In this document: one piece after another, positions 33,364 to 45,895 of the stretch | Position numbering within the stretch: the stretch's first letter is position 1 | How the letters are laid out: each line of letters starts with the position of its first letter | Source of the DNA: Arenicola marina | Taxonomy: Eukaryota; Annelida; Polychaeta; Arenicolidae | NCBI GenBank assembly: GCA_964019135.1 | Contig: OZ025258.1 | Span: forward strand, 14,663,771 to 14,727,770 | Length of the DNA: 64,000 nucleotides | Reading direction: 5' to 3' | Position numbers and translations under genes: made by a program | The notes under the pieces: model-generated | What the model saw: the letters and a program-made list of their open reading frames with translations, nothing else | The model's database searches: none | Told to the model about the DNA's origin: nothing

Positions 33364-34078
33364 CATCGTCTTTATATATTCATGACGCCATCGATATGTG
33401 CCTTGTACTCGATGTACCGGTATTGACCGTTTTTTTCACAGATAATTTCCTGTTACGTACGCCAATTACCACGTGTCCCAGTAGAGATAAAACGTGAGTA
33501 ACCTCTATGCCGCTGTCTCTCATCCCCTTTTTTAAAGACCTGGCGTCTAACGGTACATTTGGATATTTGTAATTTGTACTTCATCTATGCCCCCAGCCCC
33601 CTCACCTCCCATCCCATCTATTGTTGTTCTCCTGTTGGCACGGTTGTAATTTCTTCGTCGCGGAAATCAATTTCCAATTAAAGTGGCGGTTGTATAGTAG
33701 CAGTGCCTACGTTCACACATTCCCAAGTTTCCATAAAAATAAAGGGTCCATAAACAGAACATAATATGGGTTAACTTTGTTCCGCAGAGTGTCCACTTAA
33801 TTAAACCCACATATGGCATGGGGCCCCCAGGGTGGATCAACCCGTTTATAGACCCGCCCCAAGCACCAATCAGTTCAGCCATCCGAAGACAATCAAAGGA
33901 CCCCCCCCCTCCCACCCTATCACGGAATCCCTCAGGTGTTGTCCTGGCAACAACCCTGACCGGTATTGTAGGTAAGGAATCGGTATCATTTGGAGACATT
34001 TGGAGGTCACCAATGAGTCTGGTTAATATGTTGCTTTGTCGCCATTGATGAGACATGCACGTTGAGGGCAAAACACAG
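33364..34078. other. Unassigned DNA
   Basis: No gene recognised. Open frames of up to about 140 codons on the minus strand show no domain and cross a C run near 33901. Confidence 0.5.
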
Positions 34079-34210
34079 GGCGGGTAAATCACGTGTGGTG
34101 GTGGGTAAAATGCCTGTCACGGCGGGTAAAACACGTACATGTATCTTGGCGGGAAAACACGCATCTTGGCGGATAAAACATGTGTCATGGCCGGTAACAC
34201 ACCTGTCAGG
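34079..34210. repeat. Degenerate 21-bp tandem repeat, about 6 copies
   Basis: Six units start GGCGGGTAAAACACGT or a close variant (GGTGGGTAAAATGCCT, GGCGGGAAAACACGC, GGCGGATAAAACATGT, GGCCGGTAACACACC). Spacing is about 20-27 bp. Confidence 0.75.
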
Positions 34211-34379
34211 CCAATTGTCACATCAAAATAATGGGGTGATAACAGTTATCATGTCGTGGCTTCCCGGCCAATGGGTCTAAAAAACGGGAGAAATAGGAAG
34301 TGTCTTTGCCGCAAAGCCGTGTCGATGTCGGGGAAGGAATGATTAAATGGGGCAATTATCATGAGTCCTCGTCATCATA

Positions 34380-34430
34380 ATTAGGTAACCAGTTAGAAGA
34401 AGGAAAGACAAAGGTTTGGCCGTTAACGAG
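34380..34430 (-). repeat. Split direct repeat B2 of the fossil element
   Basis: Starts ATTAGGTAACCAGTTAGAAG and matches B1 at 34861-34906. It marks the element's outer left end on the plus strand. Confidence 0.85.
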
Positions 34431-34565
34431 TTTATTCAAAACAAACTGTGAAAGGAGGCGGCCAGCACGGCGTACTGGGCGCCGACATAAAACATTCATA
34501 AGTAAACGTTAATATAATGACATGCATAGTGGGTATAATATTTCTTTAGGGTGGGTGGGTGTTGG

Positions 34566-34860
34566 GAGACAAATTACGCTCGGACGGCGAGAACCTGCAA
34601 GTGCCAGTTCAAGGGTGTGCCGCTGGGGTTATAGCCCGGGCGCTGGCTAGTGACGGGGGGTCCGACCAATGGGGGCGCTGGCCAGTGACCGGGGGTCCGA
34701 CCATTGGGGGCGAAACCCAGTGACCGGCCAATGGGAGCGCTGGATCCAGAAGACCCCGCCGGCCGGCCCGGTGTCCAGGGGGGGGGGTTGTAGCCGGGAG
34801 AGGAGGAAGAGATGTGACTGGGGCCTAATTACCTAGAATTGCTAATAGCAATTCTAGACA
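34566..34860 (-). repeat. Split direct repeat A2 of the fossil element
   Basis: Starts GAGACAAATTACGCTCGGAC on the plus strand and matches A1 at 39607-39901 over about 295 bp. It ends with an inverted repeat of 11-bp arms, CTAGAATTGCT and AGCAATTCTAG, around AAT at 34833-34857. Confidence 0.92.
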
Positions 34861-35777
34861 ATTAGGTAACCAGTAAGAAGAAGACAAAGGTTTGGCCGTT
34901 AACGAGGTAAACAGGTAGGCTGACGAGTGCGTCCCCGTGGGCCTGCAGGAGCTCTGTGGGGACTCCCGCCAGAAAGGCGGCCGTGCAACCCCGCGCCTGA
35001 AGGAGTGGCCTGCGTAGTGCGAGGGTTGGTAGCCCGCGGCCCGCAGCAAGGCGTGGAGGGAGGAGGTCAGTGTGGAGTGGGTGAGGGTGGTGAGGCCAGA
35101 GCCAGAGGGGTAGCTGAAGGCAGGGGCGGAGTGGGGCGCTGGAACGAGGGTACAAAGGCGGTCATAGGCGGCCACCGGGTCAAAGGGGGGAGCCAGGTAT
35201 CGCGCAAATGGGGATGGTTAAAACACGCTGACCGAACTGCACTGTCTTTGTCTTTGTTAAGGTCAGTAGCAAACCAAACTCTGTCCTAGTGACCGAACCG
35301 CGAGATAAATGTCTGGCGGGGTCGAAAGCGGAAGGAGAAGGTGGGACAAGGTTAGATTTGCGAAGGAAGGCAAAGAAGGCGATGAGGAAGGCGGCCCAAA
35401 CTGCGGTGTGAAGGGGGCAGAAAGGGATGAGGAGGCGGGCGAGGTTAAGGAGGATATCTGGGGAGATGGGGAGCTTAGCGAGGGGGGTCAAGCCCGACCG
35501 CTTCTTCGCCGACATGAGGGCTAGTTTAACATCAAAGGAGTCAAAGGACTCGAGCGACAAGGACGTAGTTTTTTAGCGACTGGTAACTCCGTAAGGAGTG
35601 GGCGAGTAACGTGATGAAACGGCCAAGATTGAGGGAAGAGGCAGGCAAGGCAGGGAGATCGTAAAACTGGCAGAAATTGAGGAATGCAGTCCATTGGGAG
35701 CGGAAATTTCTTGCGGTACCAGGAGCAGAGGCCTCTCGGATAGCTCGGCTAGTGCCGCTATCTAGGTCAGCAAGCAT
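34825..35777 (-). pseudogene. Fossil element: tyrosine recombinase region
   Basis: A core-binding-like N-terminal part (ARNFRSQWTAFLNFC) and a catalytic-type motif (HSFRRG) identify a phage-integrase-fold recombinase. This is the hallmark that separates DIRS-type elements from LTR retrotransposons. It replaces a DDE integrase. Confidence 0.8.
34861..34906 (-). repeat. Split direct repeat B1 of the fossil element
   Basis: Starts ATTAGGTAACCAGTAAGAAG, directly abutting A2, as expected for the B1-A2 junction of this class. Confidence 0.85.
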
Positions 35778-35927
35778 TGTCGCTGAAAGAGAGGAGGGAA
35801 AATGATAGCGGGTATGGTCAACTGAAAAAAAAGGTTAAAGCACAGTAGACAACGACGCGAAAAACTAGTAGTAGTTAAAATGCAGTAAAATAAAGCATAT
35901 ATGGTTAAGAGAGTTAAGAGACAGGGC

Positions 35928-37608
35928 CTAAGCCGATTCAATGTCAAATAGAAGCCGGGGCACGTCGCATTCAGTCAATTCCTGCGAGGCCGTGGCTTCC
36001 GAGAAGCTTTGCGGGTATGTTGGGTCGGTGTGCCAGCGGCTCAGTAGGTCTGGCAAGGTGTTGTCGACTCCTGGGATGTGAATACAGCGGACGGTGAAGT
36101 GATGTTCGGCCTCGGCGTACCACAGGCATCTGAGGGCGGCCTGCATGAAAGGCGACCGGGAACGTCCGAAGTTGACTGCGTAGCAAACGCCTTCGTTATC
36201 ACACTTGATTACGAGCTTGCGACGTGCGAATAGCTTGCCCCACAGGCGGCAGGCAACGACTATTGCCAGCAACTCCAGGGCTGAGATAGAGAGGTCTAAG
36301 TTCCGAGTCTCCTGAGGGAACTCAGCGTGGCAATAAAACCCCTGAGCTGTGACAGCGCCCATGCCTGTCAAACAGCTGTCTGTTGCGAGCACGGAATCTG
36401 GGGCAGAGAAGTCCGCGTCCTGTATCAAGCTGACCCCGTTGTAGGCCGACATATAATTATGCCACCACGTGATGTCCATCTGGAAGGCATTGTCTAGTTG
36501 CACCTTGGGTCGATCCACTTTGATGAGGCGTATAATACGTGCTACGAAGCGCCTGCCAGGCATGACCGCTGATGAGATGTGTATGAGCGTACCTAACAGC
36601 GACTGTGGCTGTGTCGATGTGGCGCTAGATTTTGACAGCCAGTCTTTGATCATGGCTCGCGCTTTGTCCAGTTTGTCTTTTGGTATCCGGAGACACATGG
36701 CAATTGTGTCTAATTCGAGACCCAAGAACGTCTGTGTGGTGGAGGGCGGCTTGCATTTAGCGGCGGATAACTGGATTCCCAATGTCTCGGTGAGGATTGC
36801 GATTAAGTCATGGTAAGCCGCATGGGCGCTAACTGCCGGTTGAGCTGCGGCAAAGTCATCATTCAATGTATCCAACAAGAGACCTATTATATTCCCGGTC
36901 GTAAATCCGGCAGATCGCATCTGCTACGCGCTGGCAGTTAAGGCAGGCGCTCCTAATGCCGAAGGGGAAGGCGATGTCCAATAACAAAGCGCCCCTCCAT
37001 GAGAACGCACACATGCCTAATAGTATGTCTCTGGGACAGATTAAAAGGAGTTGTCGGAAGGCGCGGGCGAGGTCTGCCTTGAAGATGTGACAGCCTGGGC
37101 CGTGCTGCTGAACCTGGCGAACAAGGGCATCAATTGTGGGGTAGCGAAGAGTCACATCTTCCCCTAAGTAGGTGTCTTTGGGGATGCCGTCATTAACACT
37201 TGAGCCGGATGGATAAGACAATTCGACGACCACCCGGCGAGCCGTAGGGTCAGTGGGGTCTTTCTTCTCCACACTTTGGAGAGGCGAGATAACGATATCC
37301 GAAGGCAACGGGTTCGTGGTAAATGGCCCTAATAATGAACCAGCACTAATCTCCTTGCTGATGTAGTTGTCGATGACAGTAGGAAAGCGCAGTGCTGACT
37401 GGTGGTTGGTAAAGGGAACCGAGGGCTTTGTAGCCTTAACATAGTTAATCGGGAACCCGAATTGTAGCTGTGAGACGAGGTTTGTGTCCCGGTCCGGCGT
37501 CATCAGGCGTGTCCAATGTGGGATGTTGAGACGAGTGGGGACCGGGAGCCGGCCAGCGATAAAGTTGTGGTCTGGGGTGGCCAAGGCGCGGCCATGCAGC
37601 CACACCAT
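35928..37608 (-). pseudogene. Fossil element: reverse transcriptase and RNase H
   Basis: Polymerase-type motifs (FKADLARAFRQL) are followed by an RNase H-like segment (LATDSCLTGMGAV, ALELLAIV, KCDNEG). This order is normal for the DIRS/Ngaro group. Part of the fossil element at 34380-39901. Confidence 0.85.
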
Positions 37609-38432
37609 GTTGTAAAATGTGCTCCTTCAGGTATTTTAGTATATCGAATGTTTCGTGACTATCACATGATTAAGCAACAGCTGTTGCCGATATTTTGGGG
37701 AACAATAGGGCCAAGTGGGTTGGGGTGAACCGCTGGGTTAGAGTGACCTAATGCTAGTTTTATATACAGACACTAGATTTCATAAGCAAGGCCTGGTGGG
37801 CGCACTTTGCCTGCCACCATCACGTGCTCCCGAGACCCCCGTAAAAGAGGGGTGGGGGGGCATGGAATTGTCCATGGTCATGTGACCAAATGTAGCCCAT
37901 GTACAGCCGTATATAAGACGCACCAAATAAACAGGCGGGCAGTTTGTCGATCGCCCGGCCTCAGATCGCAACTCACATCAGACTTTCTTGTCTTTTGTTA
38001 TTTTTCGAACTTGGAATCTTTTAATATTTATTTTTGTAAAACTCTTCACGCTGGGCTGAAGAATGGCATTTTTACAATGGGGTCGTTATCGGTTGCGGGC
38101 TGGGGTGGCCACGGGCCCCGGGGTGGGGGGAGGGGCGGAAGTCGTGGTAGGGGAGCTCCGGGCGCCAGCCTGCCAGGCCACGGGGTGTCGAGTCACTGTG
38201 TACGGGGGGGTGAGGGCGACTGGCCATGGCGGCCGTCCCTTGGGCAGGCGTTGGCCCTGTGGTTGAGGGGATGGAAGCTGGCTCGATGGCAGGACTTACA
38301 GACGTGCCTGAAAGGACACGATGTGCCTCGGGGGCAGCCGCTCCTACCGAAATTCCATTGTATGCAGACATCATCGGTCTGCGTCCTGCGCTGTTGGTCA
38401 CGGTGGGGCGTTGCTTGTAGATCTGCTGGCCG

Positions 38433-39590
38433 CTACATCTCCTCCTTTAGTTCCCTGATAGAGGTGTCCCAACTATGTCGGCCTTGCTGGATGAGGCTTA
38501 ATGCCTCCTGGTACAGAGCGCGGACCGATGGCCAATGGTACTGCTCTGCCATGACCATCAGGTCCGCCATATGCCGGGTGCGGGCCCGCCTCTTCTCCTC
38601 CGATATGGCGGGGTCGCCGAGGATTCGCATCGTCCCGCACACCACTTCTGGCAGGGAAAGACTGTTGAAGGCGACGTCGGCGGCCCCGGCCCAATGCACA
38701 AATTCATTAAGCCACAAGATGGGAACGATTATCCTACCTTTGATGTTAGTTTGGATAGGACCTGGCTGGCCGGCTAGAATCGGAGCTGCCGGGTAAGGGG
38801 CGGATCCCACGATGGCCTGGCGGAGCTGGGCTAGGGTCGGCAGTCCGGCGGCCTGAGGCTGAGGGGTGGCGGCCGAAGGGGTGTGTGCATAGGCATCCCA
38901 GGCGGGACCGGCACCGATGACAGGCCCACCGCCCATGGTGGTATATCCTGACGGCTGCTGCGACGGCTGTGCCGGCCATAGGTGGAACAGGCCGGGAGGT
39001 GCGGGCTGCTGTGACGGTGTCCACGGTGGCGCCACGGGTGGCGCCACGGGTGGCGCCTGAAGGCTGCGATGCGCTGTTGATTGCGCAGGCGCCTGGATCA
39101 GCGCTGGAGCGGGGACTTGGGGCTGGATCAGCGCTGGCGCGGGGGCTTGGAGCTGGATCAGCGCATGCGCGGGGGCTTGTGGCGTTGCTGGCGGCGCCTG
39201 GACCTGCGGGGCTCTGTCGCTGCCAGACAACAGATAGTTGATCTGTGCCTGCTGCCCCTCCATCAGCTGAGCCATTCTGTTTAGCGTCTCATTGAGCTGT
39301 CTGAGGGATGGATCCCCCGAACAGGATCGTGGGGGAGCCACAGGTTGGCCGCGGGATACGACGGAGGCAGACGTCACTGTGGGCGCCGCGATGGTGGCCG
39401 TGGTGGTGACTGTGCAGGTTGTGCTCGCCGTGCTGGTTGTCGTCGTGGTCGTGGTCGTGGCGGTTGTTGGTCCCATTGCTCGTGATGGGTGTGATGTCCT
39501 TAATAAGCCGCTCCAGTTTTTTCCCCACGGAAGACTATGTCCTTTGAGCGGTTGCCTACAACTTGAGCAGTAGCGAACCTGGCGCGACAT
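38433..39590 (-). pseudogene. Fossil element: gag-like region
   Basis: A long frame rich in Ala, Pro, Gln and Thr, with an N-terminal cysteine pair and a C-terminal folded-looking part. Its position at the 5' end of the element, ahead of the polymerase, fits a gag-like protein. Assignment rests mainly on position. Confidence 0.6.
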
Positions 39591-39606
39591 AAATCGTGTT
39601 ACCCAA

Positions 39607-39901
39607 GAGACAAATTACGCTCGGACGGCGAGAACCTGCAAGTGCCAGTTCAAGGGTGTGTCGCTGGGGTTATAGCCCGGGCGCTGGCCAGTGACGGGGG
39701 GTCCGACCAATGGGGGCGAGACCCAGTGACGGGGGGTCCGACCATTGGGGGCGAGACCCAGTGACCGGCCAATGGGAGCGCTGGATCCAGAAGACCCCGC
39801 CGGCCGGCCCGGTGTCCAGGGGGGGTTGTAGCCGGGAGAGGAGGAAGAGATGTGACTGGGGCCTAATTACCTAGAATTGCTAATAGCAATTCTAGACAAT
39901 T
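39607..39901 (-). repeat. Split direct repeat A1 of the fossil element
   Basis: The 5' terminal repeat on the minus strand, near-identical to A2. It carries the same inverted repeat with 11-bp arms at 39871-39895. Confidence 0.92.
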
Positions 39902-41313
39902 ACTTAAAGTCAAAGCAAGTAAATTGTGTGCACCCTACACGAAATCAGCACCGAAAAGAAAGTTCGTGTCAGGTTGGAACGATATGGTGAAGCCATATAG
40001 AGAAAGTTCCTGGTTCTGGCATAATATCTGGAAGGAGTGTGGTTCCCCACGTAGCGCAGTGATAGCTGATGTGATTCGAAGAGCACCGGCGCAGTACCAT
40101 TAATAGTTTCGAACCGCTAAACGTAGCCAGGATGGTATACACAGGCAAAAAGGCCGACGCCTTTATCATAAATAATGATAGAGATTTTTAGAACAAGAAA
40201 GTTTCTTCCCCCTCCCCCCCCCAAAAAAAATGCATAAAAAAAACAACATATACGACGTACGAAATGATCCGGGGCCATAATTATGTTTCAGCTAATTGTT
40301 GCACATGCAACGATCAACGGTACAAATAAGCCTTTTAATGATTTTTAATTATTTTAAAGGATGTACGTAACTTTTTTAACTTCCTGGAGAGTATGCATAA
40401 CAAAGGATTAAAAATTGCCGGCATATACCTACAGCAGGTGATTTGGGAACCCGCACCCCCCTTGCGCCCCCCCTCTCACCCAGTATCATACTGGTGAACT
40501 AGATGGTAATACTTTGTAATTAAAATAATGTCATATAATATCAGATAATAAGGCGAACAAGGCATATCGTTGATATATATATATATATCACATCTAGTTT
40601 CGTTTTTCAGTTGCCGATTTTTTTCTCTTCTTACCACAGTTTATGGAAATACGTCTGGGTTAACATGGTAATCTATACATGCAATGTATCAACGGTATAT
40701 AAGCTTTTTAAGGATTGTAGACTAACAATAAGATGTGCTTATTTAATTGCCTCTGTAACATATATTATAGCACATGTATATGAAAGAAAAAAAACGAATG
40801 ATATGAGTAATGTTCACTGACTTTTCAGATACGTTTTACTGGCTGCATTCTCATTCTGGATATTGGCTAAATATATCGGTGGCTAATCGTGTAACAGTGA
40901 CGTCATAGGATGTACATTCGGTGGACCGGCTTGGCTCGTGTATGCAACAATGTGTCAAGAAACGAACTCTATTCATGAATAATAGCGTAGTGAATTAGAC
41001 AACAGCTTCAATCCAACCGGAACACGTGGATCTATCGGTTAATGAAACAACAAACGCGCAACAAACGGATATAAAAATTGTGTTTCGTGTGGCGATGTAA
41101 AAGCCTCTGAGAGTCCTTTTACTAAGATCTCGTAACTTTTGCTCATAAAATTTACAAAAATGGATTGCCGACCCGAGGAGAATCTTTATCTTTAATGAAT
41201 TTATAAATTAACAGTGTGTCATAGAAAACCAGAATTATTATTAGTATTAATTAATTATTTAATTCATAAATCGCGTGTTATACAAAAGCTTGCCCTATAG
41301 TGTCGCCGCCGGC
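39902..41313. other. Upstream region of the guanylate cyclase gene
   Basis: AT-rich DNA with no recognisable gene between the retrotransposon and the start codon at 41314. It should contain the promoter and 5' UTR. A short (AT)n run lies at about 40573-40589. A possible TATA box is listed at 41070. Confidence 0.6.
41070..41078 (+). promoter_or_regulatory. Possible TATA box of the guanylate cyclase gene
   Basis: TATAAAAAT lies 236 bp ahead of the start codon in AT-rich DNA. Chance occurrences are common here, and an upstream non-coding exon could place the real promoter elsewhere. Confidence 0.25.
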
Positions 41314-42755
41314 ATGTCTAACAAAGTTCACGCGATGGAGAACGGAACTCATGAAGCGACTGTTGGAACCGGCGTGCCCAATAATACCAAGATCCGGAAG
41401 GCCAGTCCGGGGGGCTGGCACTCCCTCTTCGAGGAGGGCAAGACGGATATCCGGGGCGACCTCGTCCAGCTGCTGCGGGACAAGGAGGAGCGCCACGGGG
41501 TCCAGATGATCAAGATGATCCTGGTGATGGCATTTCCGGTGTTGGGTCTCCTGGCCCTGGCCAGCGTCTCCCTGGCGGAGGTCGCCGAGACAAATCGGCT
41601 GACCGCTACGGCCATGGCGGAGGTCACCGCCTTCTTCCACATCGATGATCTGGTGACGTCACTGCAGGTGGAGAGGGGCACGTCGGCCACGTTTCTGAGC
41701 AGTGGCGGCGCCAACCGGCAGGCGCTGGAACGACTCCAGGCCATCAGCAACGATTCGGATTCGTATCTGGAGAAAATCCATGGAAGCTGGCAGACCCAGA
41801 GTGACACAACCGTGGACGTCCGGGATTCTCTGGTGGTGGAGTTGGAAGCCTTGCGCGGCCGCGTTCGCAACGTGGCGCTGACGTTTAAGGAGAGCACGTT
41901 GCTCTACACCGACATCAACGACCGCCTGATGGATATCGGCATTGGCAACGTCACGGTGCCTGAGGCGCGCGGTATGTGGCGCTTCATAGTCACCACCAGC
42001 GCGTTGCTAAGGGCGTCCGACGTCGTCGGGATCCAGAGGGCGCTGGGCGCCACGTTCTTCACGCTGTGTAACTTCGACTCCGACGTCCGGATCTGGTTCG
42101 ACGAGCTGGGCGGAAAGGCCGAAGCCTTCCTGGATATGGCTTTCGGCAACTACCCGGACGTCCGACGCCAGTACTTTGGGCTGTACGCCGGCAGCAGTCT
42201 CCAGCGGAACATCCAAGCCATGAGGGCCGAGATGCTATCTTATCAATACGCCGACTATTGCCGAGCGAACCTTACCGCGGCCACGCGCTTCGACAACAGC
42301 CTCACCTGGTTCCAGAACCTGACGACCTACATGGGGATGGTGAAGGCGATCAGGTCCGACCTGACGCTAGAGACGTACCGGCACCTGGGTGAGATTCAGA
42401 CGAGCATCAAGCAGCAGCTCATCAGCTACATCGTCATCCTCCTCGTCGTCGTCATCGGCTCCGTCCTCCTCAGCGTCTGGTATTTCTGCCACATCCGGCG
42501 ACTCATGGCCAAGATGGCCGACCAAATCTCGTCCAAATCCCTCGAGACGCTGTACCAGGAGAAGAAGCGGACCGAGATGTTGCTGTACCAGATGTTGCCT
42601 AGCAGCGTGGTGGACAAGCTGAAGCGGGGACAGCAGGTGACGGCCGAATATTTCGACGTCGTCACCATCTACTTCAGCGACATCGTCGGTTTCACGTCCA
42701 TCTCGGCCCGAAGCTCCCCGATGCAGGTCGTCCACATGCTCAACGAGCTCTACAG
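41314..42755 (+). CDS. NIT-domain receptor guanylate cyclase, exon 1
   Basis: Exon 1 encodes residues 1-480 plus two bases. The ATG at 41314 sits in a strong context (GCCGCCGGCATG); the open frame upstream lacks an ATG. A 64-residue cytosolic N-terminus precedes membrane helix 1 (about 65-87). An extracellular NIT domain follows (about 95-365, signature [14 protein letters not shown] at 117-130, several N-glycosylation sites), then helix 2 (about 370-393). A signalling helix contains [17 protein letters not shown], and the cyclase domain starts with [11 protein letters not shown], including metal-binding Asp456. The protein should make cGMP from GTP at the membrane. NIT domains sense nitrate or nitrite in bacteria, and NIT cyclases have been linked to nitric oxide signalling in an annelid. 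The ligand here is unknown. The splice donor is CAG|GTGAGG. Codon use is strongly GC-rich. Confidence 0.93.
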
Positions 42756-43383
42756 GTGAGGCAACCACCATTAAAAATATGTTATTCCCAGAATACATCT
42801 ATGTGCATTCATGAGATACATTAACGTTGAAATGCATTCCTTATAGCATAAATTAACATTGAAATGTGTTATTTTGGGCATAAATTAACATTGACATGTG
42901 ACATGATATCAGCAAAATTCAAATATATGTTGATTGTGATATTAACGTCTTAAATTTTTTTAATTTGTTATTTGTCACATAAGCACAGAAAATATGTTAT
43001 CTGTGATATAACACATTCACCTATGGTTTGTGTAACATAAAGACCATTGACCAATGATCTTTAAAACATCAAACTTTTAAACCGCTTATGTATTAGTGAC
43101 ATAATCAGCACTAAACTGGGGCATTTGTAGCTCATATATGATTCCAGTGACTCACGCTTTGTGAATCAAGCTTCAGCATGCCACTGGCTACTCAAATGTA
43201 CGATTTTGTGCATTTCCGAACTTTAATTAAATTCAATTAAGTTCGCGCTGCCTTTATCAAATTTATAAAGATCAAGTGAATACGAAGGATTGGAAATTAT
43301 TCACAGCCACCGTCAAAGAAGGGTCAATTTTTTGTGAAGTTTCTCTAGTTGGAAGAAGCACACTATTGTGGTAGATGGCCTCC
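42756..43383. other. Intron 1, first part, no feature seen
   Basis: Intron 1 spans 42756-52162 (about 9.4 kb) and starts with GTGAGG. This part is AT-rich with no repeat or gene recognised. Confidence 0.75.
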
Positions 43384-43648
43384 TTCTGGTTGGTTGGTTG
43401 TATATTCAGGACGCTTTAACCACTTTTGGTCATATCGCGTCAATGGGAGAAGGGAGGGAGAGCGGGGCCATGTGACCAGGGTTAACCGCCTACTCTTTAC
43501 GAAGAAAGACATGGGATCTTTATCCTGCGACCACACAGACATGGCCACAGCGGGGCTCGAACCATCGATCCACGTGCCGTTAGGCTCTCAGGTGGCCAGA
43601 GCACTCAATGCTAGCCCTCTAGCCCACTGAGCTATCGCGCCGGCCCCC
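43384..43648 (-). mobile_element. tRNA-derived SINE, copy 2, full length
   Basis: On the minus strand it starts near 43648 with GGCGCGATAGCTCAGTGGGC (tRNA-like A box) and has the B box GGTTCGAGCCCCGC about 70 bp further on. A unique body of about 150 bp follows, and the tail is ACAACCAACC. The wide A-to-B spacing suggests origin from a tRNA with a long variable arm, or an insertion in the head. The flanks GCCTCCTTCTGG and GCCTTCCTCTGG could be a degenerate target duplication. Confidence 0.9.
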
Positions 43649-45895
43649 GCCTTCCTCTGGCCGCTGGTTTCTGGTGGCTAAATCACATGGCTGGCATAGC
43701 GTTAGATTATTGCGTCGTTAATTTCACATAGGATTTGTTTTTTTGTTGGGCTCATGCAGTGGGACGTTCTAAGGATTTCTTGGAAGTAATACGGTTGAGA
43801 CAAACTGAGAGTTGTTACAAAAGAATCCGCCGCGTATGAATATTTGAACACCCGCCCGCCCCACCCCCCCTTTTCGCAATACATGTTGTTGTTAAAGACA
43901 ACTTCGGCCGCGTACGAATATTTCAAAAACAAAAACGACGGCAATAGACTGGCAATGTTTTGACGTCCTCTGTACTTTAATATTATCGCCTTTCAGTTTC
44001 ATAATCGGCTTTACTTCACTAAAATGTGCGGGAATCGAATTACTTGCAACAGAAGATCCGCTGAGCGAAGCCATGATAACACTGCAATACGGAGTCGTAA
44101 ATATGAAATACTGCAATACGGGAGTCTCAAGGTGAGACAGTTCCGCAGGTGGCGGTCTGGGCTGCTGCGGCACTGGCGTTGTAGGCGGGCCAGGATAATA
44201 ATCGGTCAAGGATATATTTGTCCCACCTGCGTTTGAGAAATGAGAGGGTGTGTTGATGTAGTCTGGTTTCGGGAGGGGGTGCTGATGTAGTCGGGGGAGC
44301 TCGGGGGAGGAGGGGGGGGCGTAGTGTGTGTGTGGGGGGGGGGGGGGTGAGGTTATGCATATACGGGGCGGTTCGATCCCTTGCCATGCTCGCTTCCAAT
44401 TACTGTCGCCGTTCCCAAGGCGACCTTGGAGCATGGCAGGACATATGGGGCGATCTTTCGGTTAGAATCCACCGAAGATGAACGTGGCGGCCCATTTCGA
44501 CCCATCCCCCCCCTACCTCCCCCTCTCCCCCCCTCCCTTCTCCCCTGCTCCCTCCCCATCCCTCCCTCCCTCCCAGCTTTGTTTTTGTGTTGCGATGCTT
44601 GGGAGGACATACCGGTTTTTGCTTGGTGCACACATGAGCCAAAAACTAAGCCCAGAACTCTCCTGGGATAATGAATGCGAGGAATGATATTTGACGCTAT
44701 TCTCTGGCCAAAACCTTAGGTCTCATGGCCGGGGGGCGGTCAACATAATACGCACGGAGAACGCCACTCTGCCAACAGAGGGAGCTCGTTCCTCACATCA
44801 CCTCTGCCCCACGTCACCGCCAACCTCGCGGTTGACCCCAACGGTGTTGGGGTCACGAATGGTTTTAGAGGGTTATTTTTATCGAATATTAAATTGTCTA
44901 TGCATAATTTGACAATATGAACATTCCATTGTCGAATGATTACAATGGAAGAGTTTAGGCGAAAAAATATTTCAAAATAACACGGGGTCAAATTTCAAAA
45001 CGTTTCACGCCTTCGACCTCAAACGAAACATAGTTCCAAAGTAACATGGCTTCTAATTAATTAAACTCGAATGAATTCGGTCCGTACGGTACCAGCAGCA
45101 CAGTAGATGCCAAACAGTGGTGTATTTGATGGCAAACTGCGAATCTTTTTTCGATTGTGTTCATTTTGATTTTCGCGTATGAAGGATAATTCTAAAGGTT
45201 AAATTTGACGTGGGGCAGAGGGACTATGGCGTAAGCGTAGCGCCCTCTGCCGAGAGATCGGGAGAACGCCTCTATAGTCAGGACTTGACTATCCTGTATT
45301 ATTACAATATCATGTAAAAAACATACATGATATTGAGACCCTCTCCGTTGCATGTATGATAGATACAGGGGGCGGGGGTGGGGGGGGGGTATCTCCGCGT
45401 GCACATATGTAAACGTAATATTGATTCACAACGGGTTATTGAATTAAATCTTGACACTTCCGTCAGAGATCGTAAGCTTTTAGAACCCACCCAAAGTGGA
45501 CCCCTTCCGTTTGTCCTTGCGAAAAATGCCCTATGGTTTTATGATCTTTTATCTTCAGTACGGATACTTTTTTTTGTTGGAATAAAAGCAGCGTTGTATT
45601 TGTTTTGCTCATATGAGGGCCAAATATTATTCCGCAATTTGAAAGCTGTGGTTGTTTTAGCGTTACCACCTTGGGAGTAGAGGCCCGATTTGGCAGAAAC
45701 TAGAACCTTATCATGGTGCGAAACCGCGAGAACACGCGAAGTGAGATCGTGACAAGGCGAGTTGATGGGGGTCGAACGCGTGAGACATAGGGGTGATATC
45801 ACTAGTTAATGAGAAATCTGAGGACTCACGCGAGCATTATCCATTTATCCATTATCGTTGACAAGACCTATTGGGTTACCTACTTGGTAATAAAG
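43649..45895. other. Intron 1, unassigned part
   Basis: No gene recognised. G-rich tracts lie at about 44285-44346 and 45367-45389, and a C-rich pyrimidine tract at about 44505-44575. All sit inside intron 1. Confidence 0.55.

Larger units (their letters stand above)
34380..39901 (-). mobile_element. Tyrosine-recombinase retrotransposon, Ngaro/PAT-like (DIRS order)
   Basis: Read on the minus strand, the parts come in the order gag-like region (about 39590-38433), reverse transcriptase with RNase H (about 37608-35928) and tyrosine recombinase (about 35777-34825). Ends are split direct repeats in the order A1, coding region, B1, A2, B2, as in Ngaro and PAT elements; DIRS1 itself has inverted ends. 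The element is nearly full length, with a few breaks in its coding blocks, so it looks inactive. The two A repeats differ at only about a dozen of 295 positions by eye, which suggests a recent insertion. These elements integrate by recombination of a circular form and leave no target duplication. Confidence 0.9.

Noticed and set aside
33667-34092. 141-codon minus-strand frame as a host gene
   Set aside because: It crosses a homopolymer C run and shows no domain or conserved motif.
39289-39573. Overlapping frames opposite the gag-like region
   Set aside because: Shadows of a biased sequence within the fossil element, with no independent support.
41275-41313. Upstream extension of the guanylate cyclase start
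   Set aside because: The open frame begins with GTG and has no ATG before 41314, which has a strong initiation context.
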